A DNA stretch of 63,377 bases from Candidatus Butyricimonas faecavium (GTDB lineage: Bacteria; Bacteroidota; Bacteroidia; Bacteroidales; Marinifilaceae), in NCBI GenBank assembly GCA_944321125.1, contig CALUKD010000020.1, positions 1 to 63,377 on the forward strand. Reading direction: 5' to 3'. This document shows positions 17,895 to 27,454 of the stretch, in pieces; the stretch's first letter is position 1, and the number at the start of each line of letters is the position of its first letter. The position numbers were made by a program, and so were the translations under genes. The notes beneath the pieces are model-generated. The model was not told the origin of the DNA. It worked only from the letters and a program-made list of their open reading frames with translations, and ran no database searches.

Positions 17895-18767
17895 CTAAAT
17901 TTTTTCGTTTGTCTCGACAAGTTCGTATTTATAATAAGGTAGGGGTTCGTTGAGGTAATGAAGCACTTTTTCCTGATTCATGCCGTCAAGAGGATTATGT
18001 GCGTAACCGAAGGTGGCTTTAATTCCCATGTTGATAAAATGTACGGCTCGGTCGAGTGCTTCCGGGAGACTGTCTCCGTTGAGCATACTCCCCGTGATCA
18101 CGCTGGCAAAAGCGTCGCCAGTGCCGGGGTAGGAGGCTGGTATATAGTCACATAGAACTCGCCAAGTTCTGTGATCCAAGCGATTATAAGCAATGGTGGC
18201 TACATTTTGAGCATTGCTTCCGGGGGCGGAAGTGATAATTACGTGTTCAGGACCGAGTTCGCTTAACTGTTTGCACCATTGTATTGCAGTGTCTACGGAG
18301 ATCTCCTGCTGTGGATTGTACCCGAGTAGAAAGGCGGCTTCCGTCAAGTTTGGGGTGATCACTTTGGCTTGGGCACAGAGGTTCCGCATTCCTTCCACCA
18401 TATCTAGTGTCATGCTGGAATACAATTCTCCGTGGTCTCCTAGTACTGGATCAACGAGGATGAAATTTTGATCATTCTTGAAATGTGAGAAAAAATCACT
18501 GACGATACCCATTTGTTTCACGGAAGCCAAGTAACCCGTGTAGATGGCGTCAAACTGGATTTGTAACTCTTTCCAATGAGCGATAAAACTTTCCATGTAA
18601 TCGGTCAGGTCTAACGAGCGGAAATTCTTGTATTCGCTATGGGCGGATAGTATGGCGGTGGGAAGGGGGCAAACTTGGTATCCCATGTGTGTCAATATGG
18701 GGATGGCCACGGTTAATGAAGCCCTTCCATAGCCGGACAGGTCGTGAATGGCGACAATTTTCTTCAT
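17895..18767 (-). CDS. Pyridoxal/pyridoxamine kinase family protein
   Basis: Ribokinase-fold kinase of the PdxK/PdxY group, phosphorylating B6 vitamers to their 5'-phosphates. The 290 residues show the typical start IVAIHDLSGYGRASLTVAIP, PLPTAILSAH, the central VDPVLGDHGELY and the catalytic anion-hole motif PGTGDAFASVITG with its Asp base. Family members are about 285-290 residues. It is the first gene of a minus-strand set with the HAD phosphatase and NTPase. Confidence 0.9.
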   Translation of the reverse strand: MKKIVAIHDLSGYGRASLTVAIPILTHMGYQVCPLPTAILSAHSEYKNFRSLDLTDYMESFIAHWKELQIQFDAIYTGYLASVKQMGIVSDFFSHFKNDQNFILVDPVLGDHGELYSSMTLDMVEGMRNLCAQAKVITPNLTEAAFLLGYNPQQEISVDTAIQWCKQLSELGPEHVIITSAPGSNAQNVATIAYNRLDHRTWRVLCDYIPASYPGTGDAFASVITGSMLNGDSLPEALDRAVHFINMGIKATFGYAHNPLDGMNQEKVLHYLNEPLPYYKYELVETNEKI

Positions 18768-18805
18768 GATTAATCGTTTTCTTTATTCCCCAAAGGTAAT
18801 AAAAT

Positions 18806-21097
18806 TTATTTCAGTGGGACATACGGCAAGGTAAACCAGAAGGTGGAACCTTTACCTTCCTCTGAATCAACGCCTATGTTACCGCCTAGTTTCGAGATAA
18901 TCGTTTCACTGATGGCTAACCCTAGTCCTGAACCTTGGGCAAAATTGTTCAGTTTGATAAAACGGTGGAATATTTTCTCTTTTTTATCGGACGCAATTCC
19001 GCAACCTGTGTCTGACACGTAAAAGTAGAGTGTGTTGGGTGACGAAAGTTTATAACCTAGTTTTATGCTCCCTTGTTGGGTAAACTTGATGGCATTTGTG
19101 ATGAAATTGTTTATAACTTGGAATACACGGTTCCGTTCTGTTCTGATAATACATTGTGGCAAAAGTTCTTCCGTGCTAAACGTGACATTGGAATCCATCA
19201 TTTTAAACTGGGTTGTTTGGACGATTTCTTCAATGAGACTATTTATATCTACTTCCGAGTACGTAAACTCTAATGTCCCCGCTTCAATTTTAGAGAGATC
19301 GAGAATGTCGTTGATTAATTGTAGTAGCAGATTGTTATTGTTTTTTATAATCTTGATATATTCCTGTCTTTCTGCTTCATTTTCAGTTATGGCGAGAATT
19401 TCGGAGAAACCTACGATCGAATTAAGCGGGGTGCGGATTTCGTGGCTCATGTTTGCCAGAAATGCAGATTTCAAACGATTGCTTTCTTCGGCCTGTTCTT
19501 TGGCTTGTAGTAGCTTTTGTTCCATTTGTTTGCGTTCTGTGATCACGACACTTGACCCGATGATGGTTTTCGGTTTTCCCGCATGATCATATTCATAGAT
19601 GGTTCCTTGTTTGTTGATCCACTCGTATTCTCGGTCATTGTACCAGTGTACGAGGTATTCCTCGTGAAATTCCTTGCGTTTACCTGCTAAAAGTTCATTA
19701 AATACGTTACGCATGTGTTCCCGATAGTCAGGGTGTATGGAGTTGATATACTTTTCGACTTTACAGTAATATTTGCCGTTGATGGCAAAAAGTGCGTCTT
19801 CATGATGGTAAATATCGTAATCACAGGAGAAGGTTAGGGAGGGAATATCACAATCCCACGGGAGAACGTGTGCTAGGCTGAGGACGGAGGAAAGCGAGGA
19901 ATTTGTGATTTCCAATTCCTCCTTGGCATCTCTCAATGAGGTTTCCAGTCTTTTGTAATCATCTATAGAGCAGGAGGTACCTATTAGTTGGTTGGTATTT
20001 TTATGATTCCCGCCTCCTTCCTGCAAGGCATTAATTTCGATCCATTTATAATTCCCGCAATGTCTGAAGTCTGCACGAAAGGTAAATTTTATTCGGTACA
20101 CTTTCCCGTGAATAAGGTTGTTGAATTCTTTTGCTACATGTTCTCGGTCATCTGGGTGTATGGCGTTATAAAATTTGGGCATTGGTATTTTCAAATCCCA
20201 TTCAAGGGTTTCCCTGTAAATACCCTTTAATTGTAGGGAATTGGTGATAAACATTTGTTCTTTAATGTCGTATATCCAGAGGGCATGTTTTGTGATGTTT
20301 AGGGCAAGCATCAATTTTTGAGTAAGGGATTTGATTTCTTCTTGTTGTTTTTGTATGTTACTTATATCCAAAGCTGTACATACGAGCCAATTCATGTTGT
20401 CTTCCGTAAAAAGATGTTTGGTGATTAGTAGCGTATGTTCTTGACCGTCGGCAAGAATGAATTTTTCGGTTCCTTGGTAGGATTTTTTTTCCGAGGTTAA
20501 TTTCCGGTCAAATTCTTGCATCTGTCGGGCCCGTTCTTTACTGGCAATCAGTTCTTCCGTGTGTCCGATCATCTCTTCGGTTGTACGTCCGAATATGCCC
20601 GATCTTTCACTCCAGAATATATAACGTTCCGTGTTCATGTCTTTAATTGAGATGGGGAATTCGATGCTTTCAAGTACCCGGTTCAAAAAGAGTTGTAATT
20701 TTTCTGTTTCTGTTTTTCTCAACGTATAATCAGTAATATCTCGCATGAAAGCGATCACTTGATTATTCGGGAGGAGAGCTGTATGAATATCAAAAAAGTA
20801 CTTCGCGTTCTTTACCGGGAGATAAATGTCGAAATGCCGAGAAGTCTTTTCCTCTCGTGTTTTTTGGAGTTGTTCTTGAAAATAGTTTTTGCTTTCCGGT
20901 TCTTCAATGAGTTCTTCGAGTGTTTTGTTGAGCATCTCTTCCGGGGGATAAGGGATGTGTCCGAGGATAGGATTAAGTAAGCTGACCAGACGATACGACT
21001 CATCAAAGATAACCATCATGTTGGGGGCTGCGGCTAATATGGTCTCTTGCATTTCCACTGAAGGTCTTATTCCGAAAGCTGAAAGGTATTCTGGCAT
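18806..21097 (-). CDS. Soluble multi-PAS sensor histidine kinase
   Basis: Cytoplasmic sensor kinase of 763 residues without any membrane segment. About four PAS/PAC modules fill the first 530 residues (for example [40 protein letters not shown], the two blocks ending [11 protein letters not shown] and [14 protein letters not shown]). HisKA follows with phospho-acceptor His552 in [10 protein letters not shown], then a HATPase domain with the N box ([13 protein letters not shown]), G1 (DTGCGIA) and G2 (GSGLGLAI). No receiver or DNA-binding domain is attached and no response regulator is adjacent. It is divergent from glnN across a 254-bp spacer, which suggests, without proving, a link with nitrogen status. 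Confidence 0.93.
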   Translation of the reverse strand: MPEYLSAFGIRPSVEMQETILAAAPNMMVIFDESYRLVSLLNPILGHIPYPPEEMLNKTLEELIEEPESKNYFQEQLQKTREEKTSRHFDIYLPVKNAKYFFDIHTALLPNNQVIAFMRDITDYTLRKTETEKLQLFLNRVLESIEFPISIKDMNTERYIFWSERSGIFGRTTEEMIGHTEELIASKERARQMQEFDRKLTSEKKSYQGTEKFILADGQEHTLLITKHLFTEDNMNWLVCTALDISNIQKQQEEIKSLTQKLMLALNITKHALWIYDIKEQMFITNSLQLKGIYRETLEWDLKIPMPKFYNAIHPDDREHVAKEFNNLIHGKVYRIKFTFRADFRHCGNYKWIEINALQEGGGNHKNTNQLIGTSCSIDDYKRLETSLRDAKEELEITNSSLSSVLSLAHVLPWDCDIPSLTFSCDYDIYHHEDALFAINGKYYCKVEKYINSIHPDYREHMRNVFNELLAGKRKEFHEEYLVHWYNDREYEWINKQGTIYEYDHAGKPKTIIGSSVVITERKQMEQKLLQAKEQAEESNRLKSAFLANMSHEIRTPLNSIVGFSEILAITENEAERQEYIKIIKNNNNLLLQLINDILDLSKIEAGTLEFTYSEVDINSLIEEIVQTTQFKMMDSNVTFSTEELLPQCIIRTERNRVFQVINNFITNAIKFTQQGSIKLGYKLSSPNTLYFYVSDTGCGIASDKKEKIFHRFIKLNNFAQGSGLGLAISETIISKLGGNIGVDSEEGKGSTFWFTLPYVPLK

Positions 21098-21210
21098 ATG
21101 TATTGCTATTTTGAATAATTTTGGTTTTTGTTGAGGACATTTTTCAAATGTACGTTTTTTTATTTATATACTCATGTATATACATTGTTTATTTTTATGG
21201 ATGCGAATAT

Positions 21211-21329
21211 TATAAAAAGGGGTAGTGTTTTGAAAAATGTGCTTTTTAATAATATATGTATTAAAAAATATGGGGTATATATAGGAAATAAATAATATTT
21301 TATATATTTGACCCCTTAAAATATGGGGT
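21211..21329. promoter_or_regulatory. glnN upstream region with repeated ATGGGGT boxes
   Basis: Between the histidine kinase and glnN there are two copies of AAAATATGGGGT (21265-21276 and 21318-21329), 53 bp apart, plus a related AAAAAGGGGTA (about 21214-21224). The last full copy also forms an inverted repeat ACCCC-TTAAAATAT-GGGGT (21311-21329) immediately after a -7-like TATATTTG (21303-21310). The arrangement looks like an operator overlapping the glnN start of transcription. Confidence 0.5.
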
Positions 21330-21351
21330 TCACTTCTTAAAATATAACTTT

Positions 21352-23532
21352 ATGGCAAAATTTAGATTCTTAGCTTTACAAGAGATTGCCCGTCGTAAAC
21401 CAGTGGAATGCGGGGAACGTCCCAGATGTTCTGTCGTTTTTGGGGAAAACGTGTTTTCAATGGATAAAATGCGTCATTATCTTTCTATCGAAGCCTATAA
21501 AAAGCTGGAAAAGGCAATGTCTGAAGGATTAGCAATCGATCGGGGATTGGCTGATCAAGTGGCTGCCGCGATGAAGGCTTGGGCTGTTGAACGGGGAGTT
21601 ACTCACTACACGCACTGGTTTCATCCCTTGAATGGTGCCACGGCGGAGAAACATGATTCTTTTATTGATTTGTTGCCGGATGGTGACGTGATCGAATCAT
21701 TTGACGGGCGACTACTTGTCCAGCAAGAACCCGATGCATCCAGTTTCCCGAACGGGGGGATCCGCAACACGTTCGAGGCTCGCGGTTACACGGCTTGGGA
21801 CCCGGCATCCCCGGCTTTTATCAATAATCGCACGTTATGTATTCCCACGGTATTCGTGGCCTACACGGGAGAGGCACTTGATTTTAAAACACCGATGTTG
21901 AAGTCATTGGCAATGATCGATCGGGCAGCGGTGGATATTTGCCAGTATTTCGATAAAGACGTGCAACGAGTGATTGCCACGCTAGGATGGGAGCAGGAAT
22001 ATTTTCTGGTGGATGAGGCTTTGTATAATGCTCGTCCCGATTTGAAATTATGTGGTCGTACGCTCATGGGCCATTCTTCCGCGAAGGATCAACAGCTGGA
22101 GGATCAATATTTCGGTTCCATTCCGGCACGGGTTACGGCTTTCATGGAAGAACTGGAATACGAGTGTCATTGCTTGGGAATCCCGATCAAGACCCGCCAT
22201 AACGAGGTGGCCCCGAATCAATTCGAATGTGCCCCTATTTTTGAAGAGGCGAATCTGGCTGTTGATCATAATCAGTTGTTGATGTCCACCATGAAAAAAG
22301 TGGCCCGTCGTCATAACTTCCGGGTGCTGTTGCACGAGAAACCCTACAAGGGGGTGAACGGCTCGGGAAAGCATAATAACTGGTCATTATTGACCAACAC
22401 GGGAGTGAACTTATTGTCTCCGGGTAAGAATCCGAAGTCGAATATGCAGTTCTTGATCTTTCTGGTATCGACAATCAAGGCCGTCTATGAACATGGCGAT
22501 TTGCTGAAAGCATCGATCGTCTCTCAAGGAAACGAGGCCCGACTGGGAGGAGACGAGGCTCCCCCGGTAATCATGTCGGTGTTTTTGGGGAATTACTTGT
22601 CGGGAATGCTTGATGAGTTGGTGGAGAAGGTGAGCGACCGGAAAATGAGCCCGGACGAGAAGACCGAGTTGAAGTTGAACGTGGGTAAAATTCCGGAGAT
22701 CATGTTGGATAACACAGACCGTAACCGAACCTCGCCTTTTGCGTTTACCGGGAATCGTTTTGAATTTCGTGCAGTGGGGGCGTCAGCCAATTGCGGGGGA
22801 CCGATGATTGTGTTGAATGCCGCTGTTGCCGAGCAGTTGATCGCTTTTAAAAAGGAAACGGATGCTTTAATTGAGAAAGGCGTTAAGAAAGATGAGGCAA
22901 TTTTCCAGATATTGCGTAAATACATCATCGAGTCCAAACCCGTACGTTTCGAGGGGAACGGTTACAGCAAGGAATGGAGGGAAGAGGCTGCCCGTCGGGG
23001 ATTGTCCACGGAGATGGATTGTATCCCGGCTTTAAAGGCTTATTGCTCGGAGAAGGCCAAGCGGTTGTTCGTGGACAACGGGATATTGAGTGAACGGGAG
23101 CTGGAAGCGCGTTTCGAGATCAAGAATGAAATTTATTTGAAAAAGTTGCAGATTGAATCCCGTGTTTTGGGGGATCTCGTGTTGAACCATATTATCCCGA
23201 CTGCGATCACTTACCAGAATACGCTGTTGACAAACGTGACGGCGCTGAAGAATATCCTGCCGGACTACGAGTCTGTGGCTGACGTGCAAATCGAGGCCAT
23301 CCGCACGATTTCCTATCATATCCGGGAGATCCAGACGATGGTGTCCGATATGACGGAAGCTCGTAAACAAGCCAATGCGATTGCCGATGAAGTGGCACGG
23401 GCCGAGAAATACACGGAAAAGGTTCGTCCCTATCTGGAGAAGATCCGTTATCATGTGGATAAACTGGAATTACTCGTGGACGACGAGATCTGGCCGTTGC
23501 CGAAGTACCGGGAACTGTTGTTCTCCCGGTAG
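21352..23532 (+). CDS. glnN: Type III glutamine synthetase
   Basis: Makes glutamine from glutamate and ammonia; large GSIII form typical of Bacteroidetes and cyanobacteria. The 726 residues fit this class (GSI is about 470). Visible signatures: THYTHWFHPLNG near residue 90, GWEQEYFLVDEAL, KTRHNEVAPNQFECAPIFE, NGSGKHNNWSL, NRTSPFAFTGNRFEFRAVGAS, and a C-terminal helical extension rich in Lys/Glu. The gene is monocistronic, with the DUF6266-like gene convergent 3 bp after its stop. Its upstream region carries repeated GGGGT boxes likely to be control sites. Confidence 0.96.
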   Translation: MAKFRFLALQEIARRKPVECGERPRCSVVFGENVFSMDKMRHYLSIEAYKKLEKAMSEGLAIDRGLADQVAAAMKAWAVERGVTHYTHWFHPLNGATAEKHDSFIDLLPDGDVIESFDGRLLVQQEPDASSFPNGGIRNTFEARGYTAWDPASPAFINNRTLCIPTVFVAYTGEALDFKTPMLKSLAMIDRAAVDICQYFDKDVQRVIATLGWEQEYFLVDEALYNARPDLKLCGRTLMGHSSAKDQQLEDQYFGSIPARVTAFMEELEYECHCLGIPIKTRHNEVAPNQFECAPIFEEANLAVDHNQLLMSTMKKVARRHNFRVLLHEKPYKGVNGSGKHNNWSLLTNTGVNLLSPGKNPKSNMQFLIFLVSTIKAVYEHGDLLKASIVSQGNEARLGGDEAPPVIMSVFLGNYLSGMLDELVEKVSDRKMSPDEKTELKLNVGKIPEIMLDNTDRNRTSPFAFTGNRFEFRAVGASANCGGPMIVLNAAVAEQLIAFKKETDALIEKGVKKDEAIFQILRKYIIESKPVRFEGNGYSKEWREEAARRGLSTEMDCIPALKAYCSEKAKRLFVDNGILSERELEARFEIKNEIYLKKLQIESRVLGDLVLNHIIPTAITYQNTLLTNVTALKNILPDYESVADVQIEAIRTISYHIREIQTMVSDMTEARKQANAIADEVARAEKYTEKVRPYLEKIRYHVDKLELLVDDEIWPLPKYRELLFSR

Positions 23533-23535
23533 ATT

Positions 23536-24234
23536 TTATACTTGGGTGTACTCGCTGGGTGAAAACCGGGCGAGTTCGCTATCTCCAAAAAATAAATAAA
23601 GATGTAGTGGTGTCCCTTCCGGTTGGTCCCCGGAGGGGATTTCTATGGTTACACTTTCATCGCCCCTGTGGGCGGGTATGTCACGAAGTAGACAGGGAGA
23701 ACGTCGTAGCGTGTCGTAGAAATATCCCACGAACACTTGATCCGAGGCGCTTGCTTTCGGACAATCGATACCATTTTCCCAGTTCAAGGTGACCGTCCAC
23801 CCGTTACGTTCTGAACCGGTGATGACGGGAGCTTCTAGTGTTCCCATGGAAAAACGGAAAGTTTTGAATGCCCATACTCCTTTACTTGGGAGCAGGCATC
23901 CTCCATTGGTTGAATGGAATAAAGAGTCGCTCTTGGAAACCCCTCTCTCCCGGGCCGCGATTCGCCATATTGGTAAGTCCCCGATAGCCCGTTTGTAAAT
24001 CTTCCACATTTTGCGGGCTTCCGTGAATCGGTCCGTGGTTTGTTTCTCTCCCTCTGTTCTGGATTTTCTGGGTCCCCGGCTGGATTTGCATTTCCGGACT
24101 TTCCCTCCGTACAAGAAATAAGTATACCCGTCGGCTTTAACCGGGCCGTTTGCAAGTAAGGCTAAAAATAGAGGAGAGGTTATGTCCATGTCAATGCTGA
24201 TTTGAAAATGAATAATTGATGAATACTGGTGCAA
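23536..24234 (-). CDS. DUF6266-like protein of unknown function
   Basis: Protein of about 217-232 residues; an internal ATG at 24189 (MDITSPLFLALLANG) is the more natural start. The N-terminal half (GPVKADGYTYFLYGGKVRKC...SRTEGEKQTTDRFTEARKMW) can be laid over the other DUF6266-like protein at 24458 (GQVRGKFGNVVAY...GKNYCKG...STESQKQQAAAF). The rest is beta-rich (FSMGTLEAPVITG, GWTVTLNWENG). No signal peptide or catalytic motif is evident. The gene is convergent with glnN, with only 3 bp between stop codons and no terminator. Confidence 0.55.
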   Translation of the reverse strand: MHQYSSIIHFQISIDMDITSPLFLALLANGPVKADGYTYFLYGGKVRKCKSSRGPRKSRTEGEKQTTDRFTEARKMWKIYKRAIGDLPIWRIAARERGVSKSDSLFHSTNGGCLLPSKGVWAFKTFRFSMGTLEAPVITGSERNGWTVTLNWENGIDCPKASASDQVFVGYFYDTLRRSPCLLRDIPAHRGDESVTIEIPSGDQPEGTPLHLYLFFGDSELARFSPSEYTQV

Positions 24235-24274
24235 TAGTAGTAATAATATTTTGAATAAACAATACCTATATTTT

Positions 24275-24334
24275 ATGAACCTTATTATATATAAGGTTTA
24301 TATAAGGTTTCTATAAGGTATCTATAAGGTTCAT
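24275..24334. repeat. Inverted repeat (family B) holding four 11-bp tandem units
   Basis: Outer arms ATGAACCTTA (24275-24284) and TAAGGTTCAT (24325-24334) are exact reverse complements. Between and overlapping them are four 11-bp units beginning TATAAGGT at 24290, 24301, 24312 and 24323. The arm sequence is the same as in the hairpin at 36131-36190. Confidence 0.75.
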
Positions 24335-24457
24335 GAAGGTATTGATTCGGTATTTCTCAAAAAATGGAAATGAATTTTTATTTCAATTTTTCCACTAATT
24401 AGCTTTGTTTTTGGATTAGTTGTCGTATATTGCGGGTCTTAATTAAATAAAAGGATT

Positions 24458-25141
24458 ATGGCGGAATTTGTAAACTCTATTGGTCAGGTACGGGGAAAAT
24501 TCGGAAACGTGGTTGCTTATGTACGGGCTAACGGTAAGAATTATTGTAAGGGAGCGAGTATTTCTCGTAAACCTAGCACGGAGTCGCAAAAGCAACAAGC
24601 TGCGGCTTTTGCTGTCGTGGTGAGTAGAAAAGGATGGATGGCCCGGGCGATTCGATTGGGATTTCCGGGGAATCAATACCCGAAAGGCTTTAACGGGTTC
24701 ACGAGTGCGAACGTGACGACGGCGGTGACGGTTGAAAAAGTTAATCCCATGAAGCCGATAGTTCGCTATAAGAAAGCTACCCAGGAATACCGGGGTATTA
24801 TTGATTACTCGAAACTTCGCGTGGCGGCGGGTACGCTTGTCAGCCCGGTAGTTGTTTGCGAGGTGGAGTTAGAGAACCGGAAGGTGCATTTCTCGCACCA
24901 AAGAATGGCCGTGGAGGCTATAGATTGTTTCTTGGATGACGAGATTTATGGTGTACTTCTTCACGAGTCGACACGTTCCTGTAAAGTGATGCGATTAGGA
25001 ATGCGTGGGGAGGATTGGAACGAGAGCATGGATTTCCCGGAAGAGGCAGAAGTGGAGGGACTGGTTGTTTATGCTTTTGCCCGTGCGGCAGATGGGAAGG
25101 ATACTTCAGACTCGGTGTGTTTATGGAGTGAAGGGAAATGA
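24458..25141 (+). CDS. DUF6266 family protein of unknown function
   Basis: Protein of 227 residues with no signal peptide. The start, MAEFVNSIGQVRGKFGNVVAYVRANGKNYCKG, with a following Lys/Arg-Pro and STESQKQQ segment, is the hallmark opening of the Bacteroidetes DUF6266 family; a beta-rich C-terminal half follows (LVSPVVVCEVELENRKVHFS). A possible promoter (TTTG at 24404, then TATATTGC at 24426) precedes it. A related minus-strand protein lies at 23536-24234 and a KilA-N protein follows 47 bp downstream. Function unknown. Confidence 0.7.
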   Translation: MAEFVNSIGQVRGKFGNVVAYVRANGKNYCKGASISRKPSTESQKQQAAAFAVVVSRKGWMARAIRLGFPGNQYPKGFNGFTSANVTTAVTVEKVNPMKPIVRYKKATQEYRGIIDYSKLRVAAGTLVSPVVVCEVELENRKVHFSHQRMAVEAIDCFLDDEIYGVLLHESTRSCKVMRLGMRGEDWNESMDFPEEAEVEGLVVYAFARAADGKDTSDSVCLWSEGK

Positions 25142-25188
25142 AAAGATTATAATGTATTTTTGTAAATATAAATTAGAAATTGAAGATC

Positions 25189-25995
25189 ATGGCGAAAATA
25201 ACGGTAAAAAATACGAGTGTTTCGGTGATTAAAGTGGACGATTTTGACTATATTTCTATCACGGACATTGCTAAATATAAGACCTCCGAGCCAGATATCG
25301 TGATTGCAAACTGGATGCGTAACAGGATGACGATTGAATATTTAGGATTGTGGGAAATTCTATATAATCCTAATTTTAAACCCCTCGAATTCGAGGGGTT
25401 TAAAAAAGAGGCTGGTTTAAATGCTTTTACTCTTTCGCCTAAAAAATGGATAGAGACGACCAATGCTATGGGTATTATTTCTCGTTCCGGTCGTTATGGT
25501 GGAACATTTGCGCATAAAGATATTGCGTTTAAGTTTGCCAGCTGGGTTTCTGTTGAGTTTGAATTATATATAATCAAGGAATTCCAGCGTCTGAAAGAAC
25601 AGGAACAAGCTCAACTCGGTTGGTCGGCTAAACGGGAGCTTTCAAAAATCAACTACCATATCCACACGGATGCGATTAAGCAAAATCTGATCCCGGAAGA
25701 GCTTTCTCCGGCACGGGTTTCTCAAGTGTATGCCAATGAGGCTGACGTGTTGAATGTGGCCATGTTTGGGATGACAGCCTTCGAATGGCGGGAGGCGCAT
25801 CCGGATTTGAAAGGTAATATTCGGGATTATGCCACGATCAATGAATTGATCTGCCTTTCGAACATGGAAAACTTGAATGCCGTTTTCATTCAGGAAGGTA
25901 TGGATCAACAAGAGCGTTTGTTGAAATTAAACCGGATTGCCATCCAGCAAATGAGAGTGTTGGCGGATATGGACGGACGGAAACTGATGAAATAA
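25189..25995 (+). CDS. KilA-N domain protein
   Basis: 268-residue protein with a KilA-N DNA-binding-type domain over roughly residues 10-125 (YISITDIAKYK...VIANWMRNRMTIEYLGLWE...GRYGGTFAHKDIAFKFASWVS). This domain is common in phage and large-virus proteins and in host genes derived from them. A C-terminal helical part follows (EWREAHPDLKGNIRDYATIN). ATG 25189 (MAKITVKN) is chosen over an upstream TTG at 25180. A 32-bp perfect palindrome lies inside the coding sequence at 25374-25405. A terminator follows the stop closely. It probably binds nucleic acid, but the target is unknown. Confidence 0.8.
   Translation: MAKITVKNTSVSVIKVDDFDYISITDIAKYKTSEPDIVIANWMRNRMTIEYLGLWEILYNPNFKPLEFEGFKKEAGLNAFTLSPKKWIETTNAMGIISRSGRYGGTFAHKDIAFKFASWVSVEFELYIIKEFQRLKEQEQAQLGWSAKRELSKINYHIHTDAIKQNLIPEELSPARVSQVYANEADVLNVAMFGMTAFEWREAHPDLKGNIRDYATINELICLSNMENLNAVFIQEGMDQQERLLKLNRIAIQQMRVLADMDGRKLMK
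25374..25405. repeat. 32-bp perfect palindrome inside the KilA-N gene
   Basis: The 16-base arm TTTTAAACCCCTCGAA is followed directly by its exact reverse complement, centred on GAATTC. It encodes NFKPLEFEGFKK, so it is compatible with the frame. The A/T-flanked GC core followed by an A-run on the plus strand also resembles a terminator stem without a loop. Confidence 0.8.
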
Positions 25996-25999
25996 AAAG

Positions 26000-26026
26000 T
26001 AACGCCCGGAGATATTCCGGGCGTTA
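26000..26026. terminator. Hairpin between convergent KilA-N and C1 peptidase genes
   Basis: TAACGCCCGGA-GATAT-TCCGGGCGTTA, a perfect 11-bp stem, lies between the two stop codons (25995 and 26048). The T content after it is modest, but its position suggests bidirectional termination. Confidence 0.75.
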
Positions 26027-26047
26027 TGCTTGTTGTTTGAATTTCTT

Positions 26048-27427
26048 TTAGAACATATAGTCCCACATCGGCAGCAAGATCGGTTTTTGATCTAATGCTT
26101 TCAATGCCTTTTCTCCCAAGTATTTTTTGTGAATAACTACCCGGAAGATGTATTCGTCGAACCATTCGTCGGTGAAGGTGAGGTAACCGTTGTGTCCGGC
26201 TTGCGGGCCCCAACTATTCTCGAATTCCCATTTCGTGGGTTTGCCGTTCGCGTCAACATCCACGGCAACCAATGACATGGCATGAGCGGAACCGCTTTGA
26301 CGGGTCAGGATACGGGTTTTCTTGTCCATGGAAAAGTCTACACCCATCAACGAGTTGTAGTCGTACATTTCCGGATCAAGAATTCCGGTTTCACGGTTAA
26401 AATATTTGCCCACGTCGCTGGAGGTATACATGGCCTCGTTGCCTTTGATAGAGGCGATGGCTGCTGCTTTGATGTCTTCGTTCGGCAGGTTCAGGTATAC
26501 CCAGTTGATCCCCTCGACGGTGTTCCGGTAGTTCTGAATATCATATACTTTATAATATTCCCGGGTCGGGTCATTCATGATCATGATGTAATTTTTCGGG
26601 TTGTAATCGGCTGGTGTGATCTCCTTGTAGAATTGTTGGGGAGTGTAATTTGCCAGTTCCTTGATTTCCCCGTTCCTATCCTTATATCTCCAAGTGAATG
26701 TGGTTGGCGGTTCGCCTAGGCAAAGAGCCAGGATGCGATAAATATCTTTCAAGATAGATATTTTCTCTGCACGCAATTCTTTGATTTTCTTGCCTTGAGC
26801 GGCCATTTCCCGGATGGTGTAGCCACCTTTGCGGAGACGTTCGTTGATCAATGATCCCATGGCGCTCGTGTTGTTCGAGTGAGCGGTTTCCGGCATGACT
26901 TCCTTGGGTACAACACCGTATTTTTCTCCTAAATTGTAATAGAGGTTCCATACGCCACCATCACCCACGGGAGCTTGGAACATGAAGGTCACGTCCCGGT
27001 CGTCCATTGGCTTGTTGGCCGTGGCAATCATGTTTTCCAGGAAAAGATTGGATTTTTCGAACATATCCCAGAAGTAAAGGTAGTTGTGAGAGAAATCGAA
27101 TCCCGTGAGGTTATATTTCTCGATAATACTCGGGCGTAACACGTTCATGGAGGTAAACATCCAGCAACGTCCGGAGCTTTGCTGATCCGTGATACCCTGT
27201 ACTTTTACCCGATATTTGAAATAGTGGTCTATTTTTCCTTGAATTTCCCGGTTAAGGGCGTTATCCCGGATATTCTTGTCATTGGTCAACACGTTCTGAA
27301 TGGCTTTCGTGGAAGCGTCTTTCTGGAAACTCCCCTTGATGTCATTCAGTTCTTTTTCACCGATCGTTTGGGCACATAGCGACGCACCGATGAATAGTAA
27401 AGAGCTTGTGAGTAGTGTAATTTTCAT
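26048..27427 (-). CDS. Exported C1-family aminopeptidase (bleomycin hydrolase/PepC-like)
   Basis: Papain-like cysteine peptidase of 459 residues. Catalytic Cys88 lies in DQQSSGRCWMFTSMN, His in GSAHAMSLVAVD and Asn in FENSWG, the classical C1B triad. The start at 27427 (MKITLLTSSLLFIGASLCAQ) gives a clean signal peptide; an upstream ATG at 27454 would only add residues translated from AT-rich spacer. Most PepC enzymes are cytoplasmic, while exported forms are common in Bacteroidetes and probably trim peptides in the periplasm. lpdA lies immediately upstream on the same strand, so the two may be co-transcribed. Confidence 0.92.
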   Translation of the reverse strand: MKITLLTSSLLFIGASLCAQTIGEKELNDIKGSFQKDASTKAIQNVLTNDKNIRDNALNREIQGKIDHYFKYRVKVQGITDQQSSGRCWMFTSMNVLRPSIIEKYNLTGFDFSHNYLYFWDMFEKSNLFLENMIATANKPMDDRDVTFMFQAPVGDGGVWNLYYNLGEKYGVVPKEVMPETAHSNNTSAMGSLINERLRKGGYTIREMAAQGKKIKELRAEKISILKDIYRILALCLGEPPTTFTWRYKDRNGEIKELANYTPQQFYKEITPADYNPKNYIMIMNDPTREYYKVYDIQNYRNTVEGINWVYLNLPNEDIKAAAIASIKGNEAMYTSSDVGKYFNRETGILDPEMYDYNSLMGVDFSMDKKTRILTRQSGSAHAMSLVAVDVDANGKPTKWEFENSWGPQAGHNGYLTFTDEWFDEYIFRVVIHKKYLGEKALKALDQKPILLPMWDYMF

Positions 27428-27454
27428 TTTTATATTCTCATTTTGAATTTTCAA

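Noticed and set aside
24458-25995. Intact prophage or insertion sequence around the KilA-N gene
   Set aside because: No integrase, transposase, structural genes or terminal repeats with target duplications were seen.
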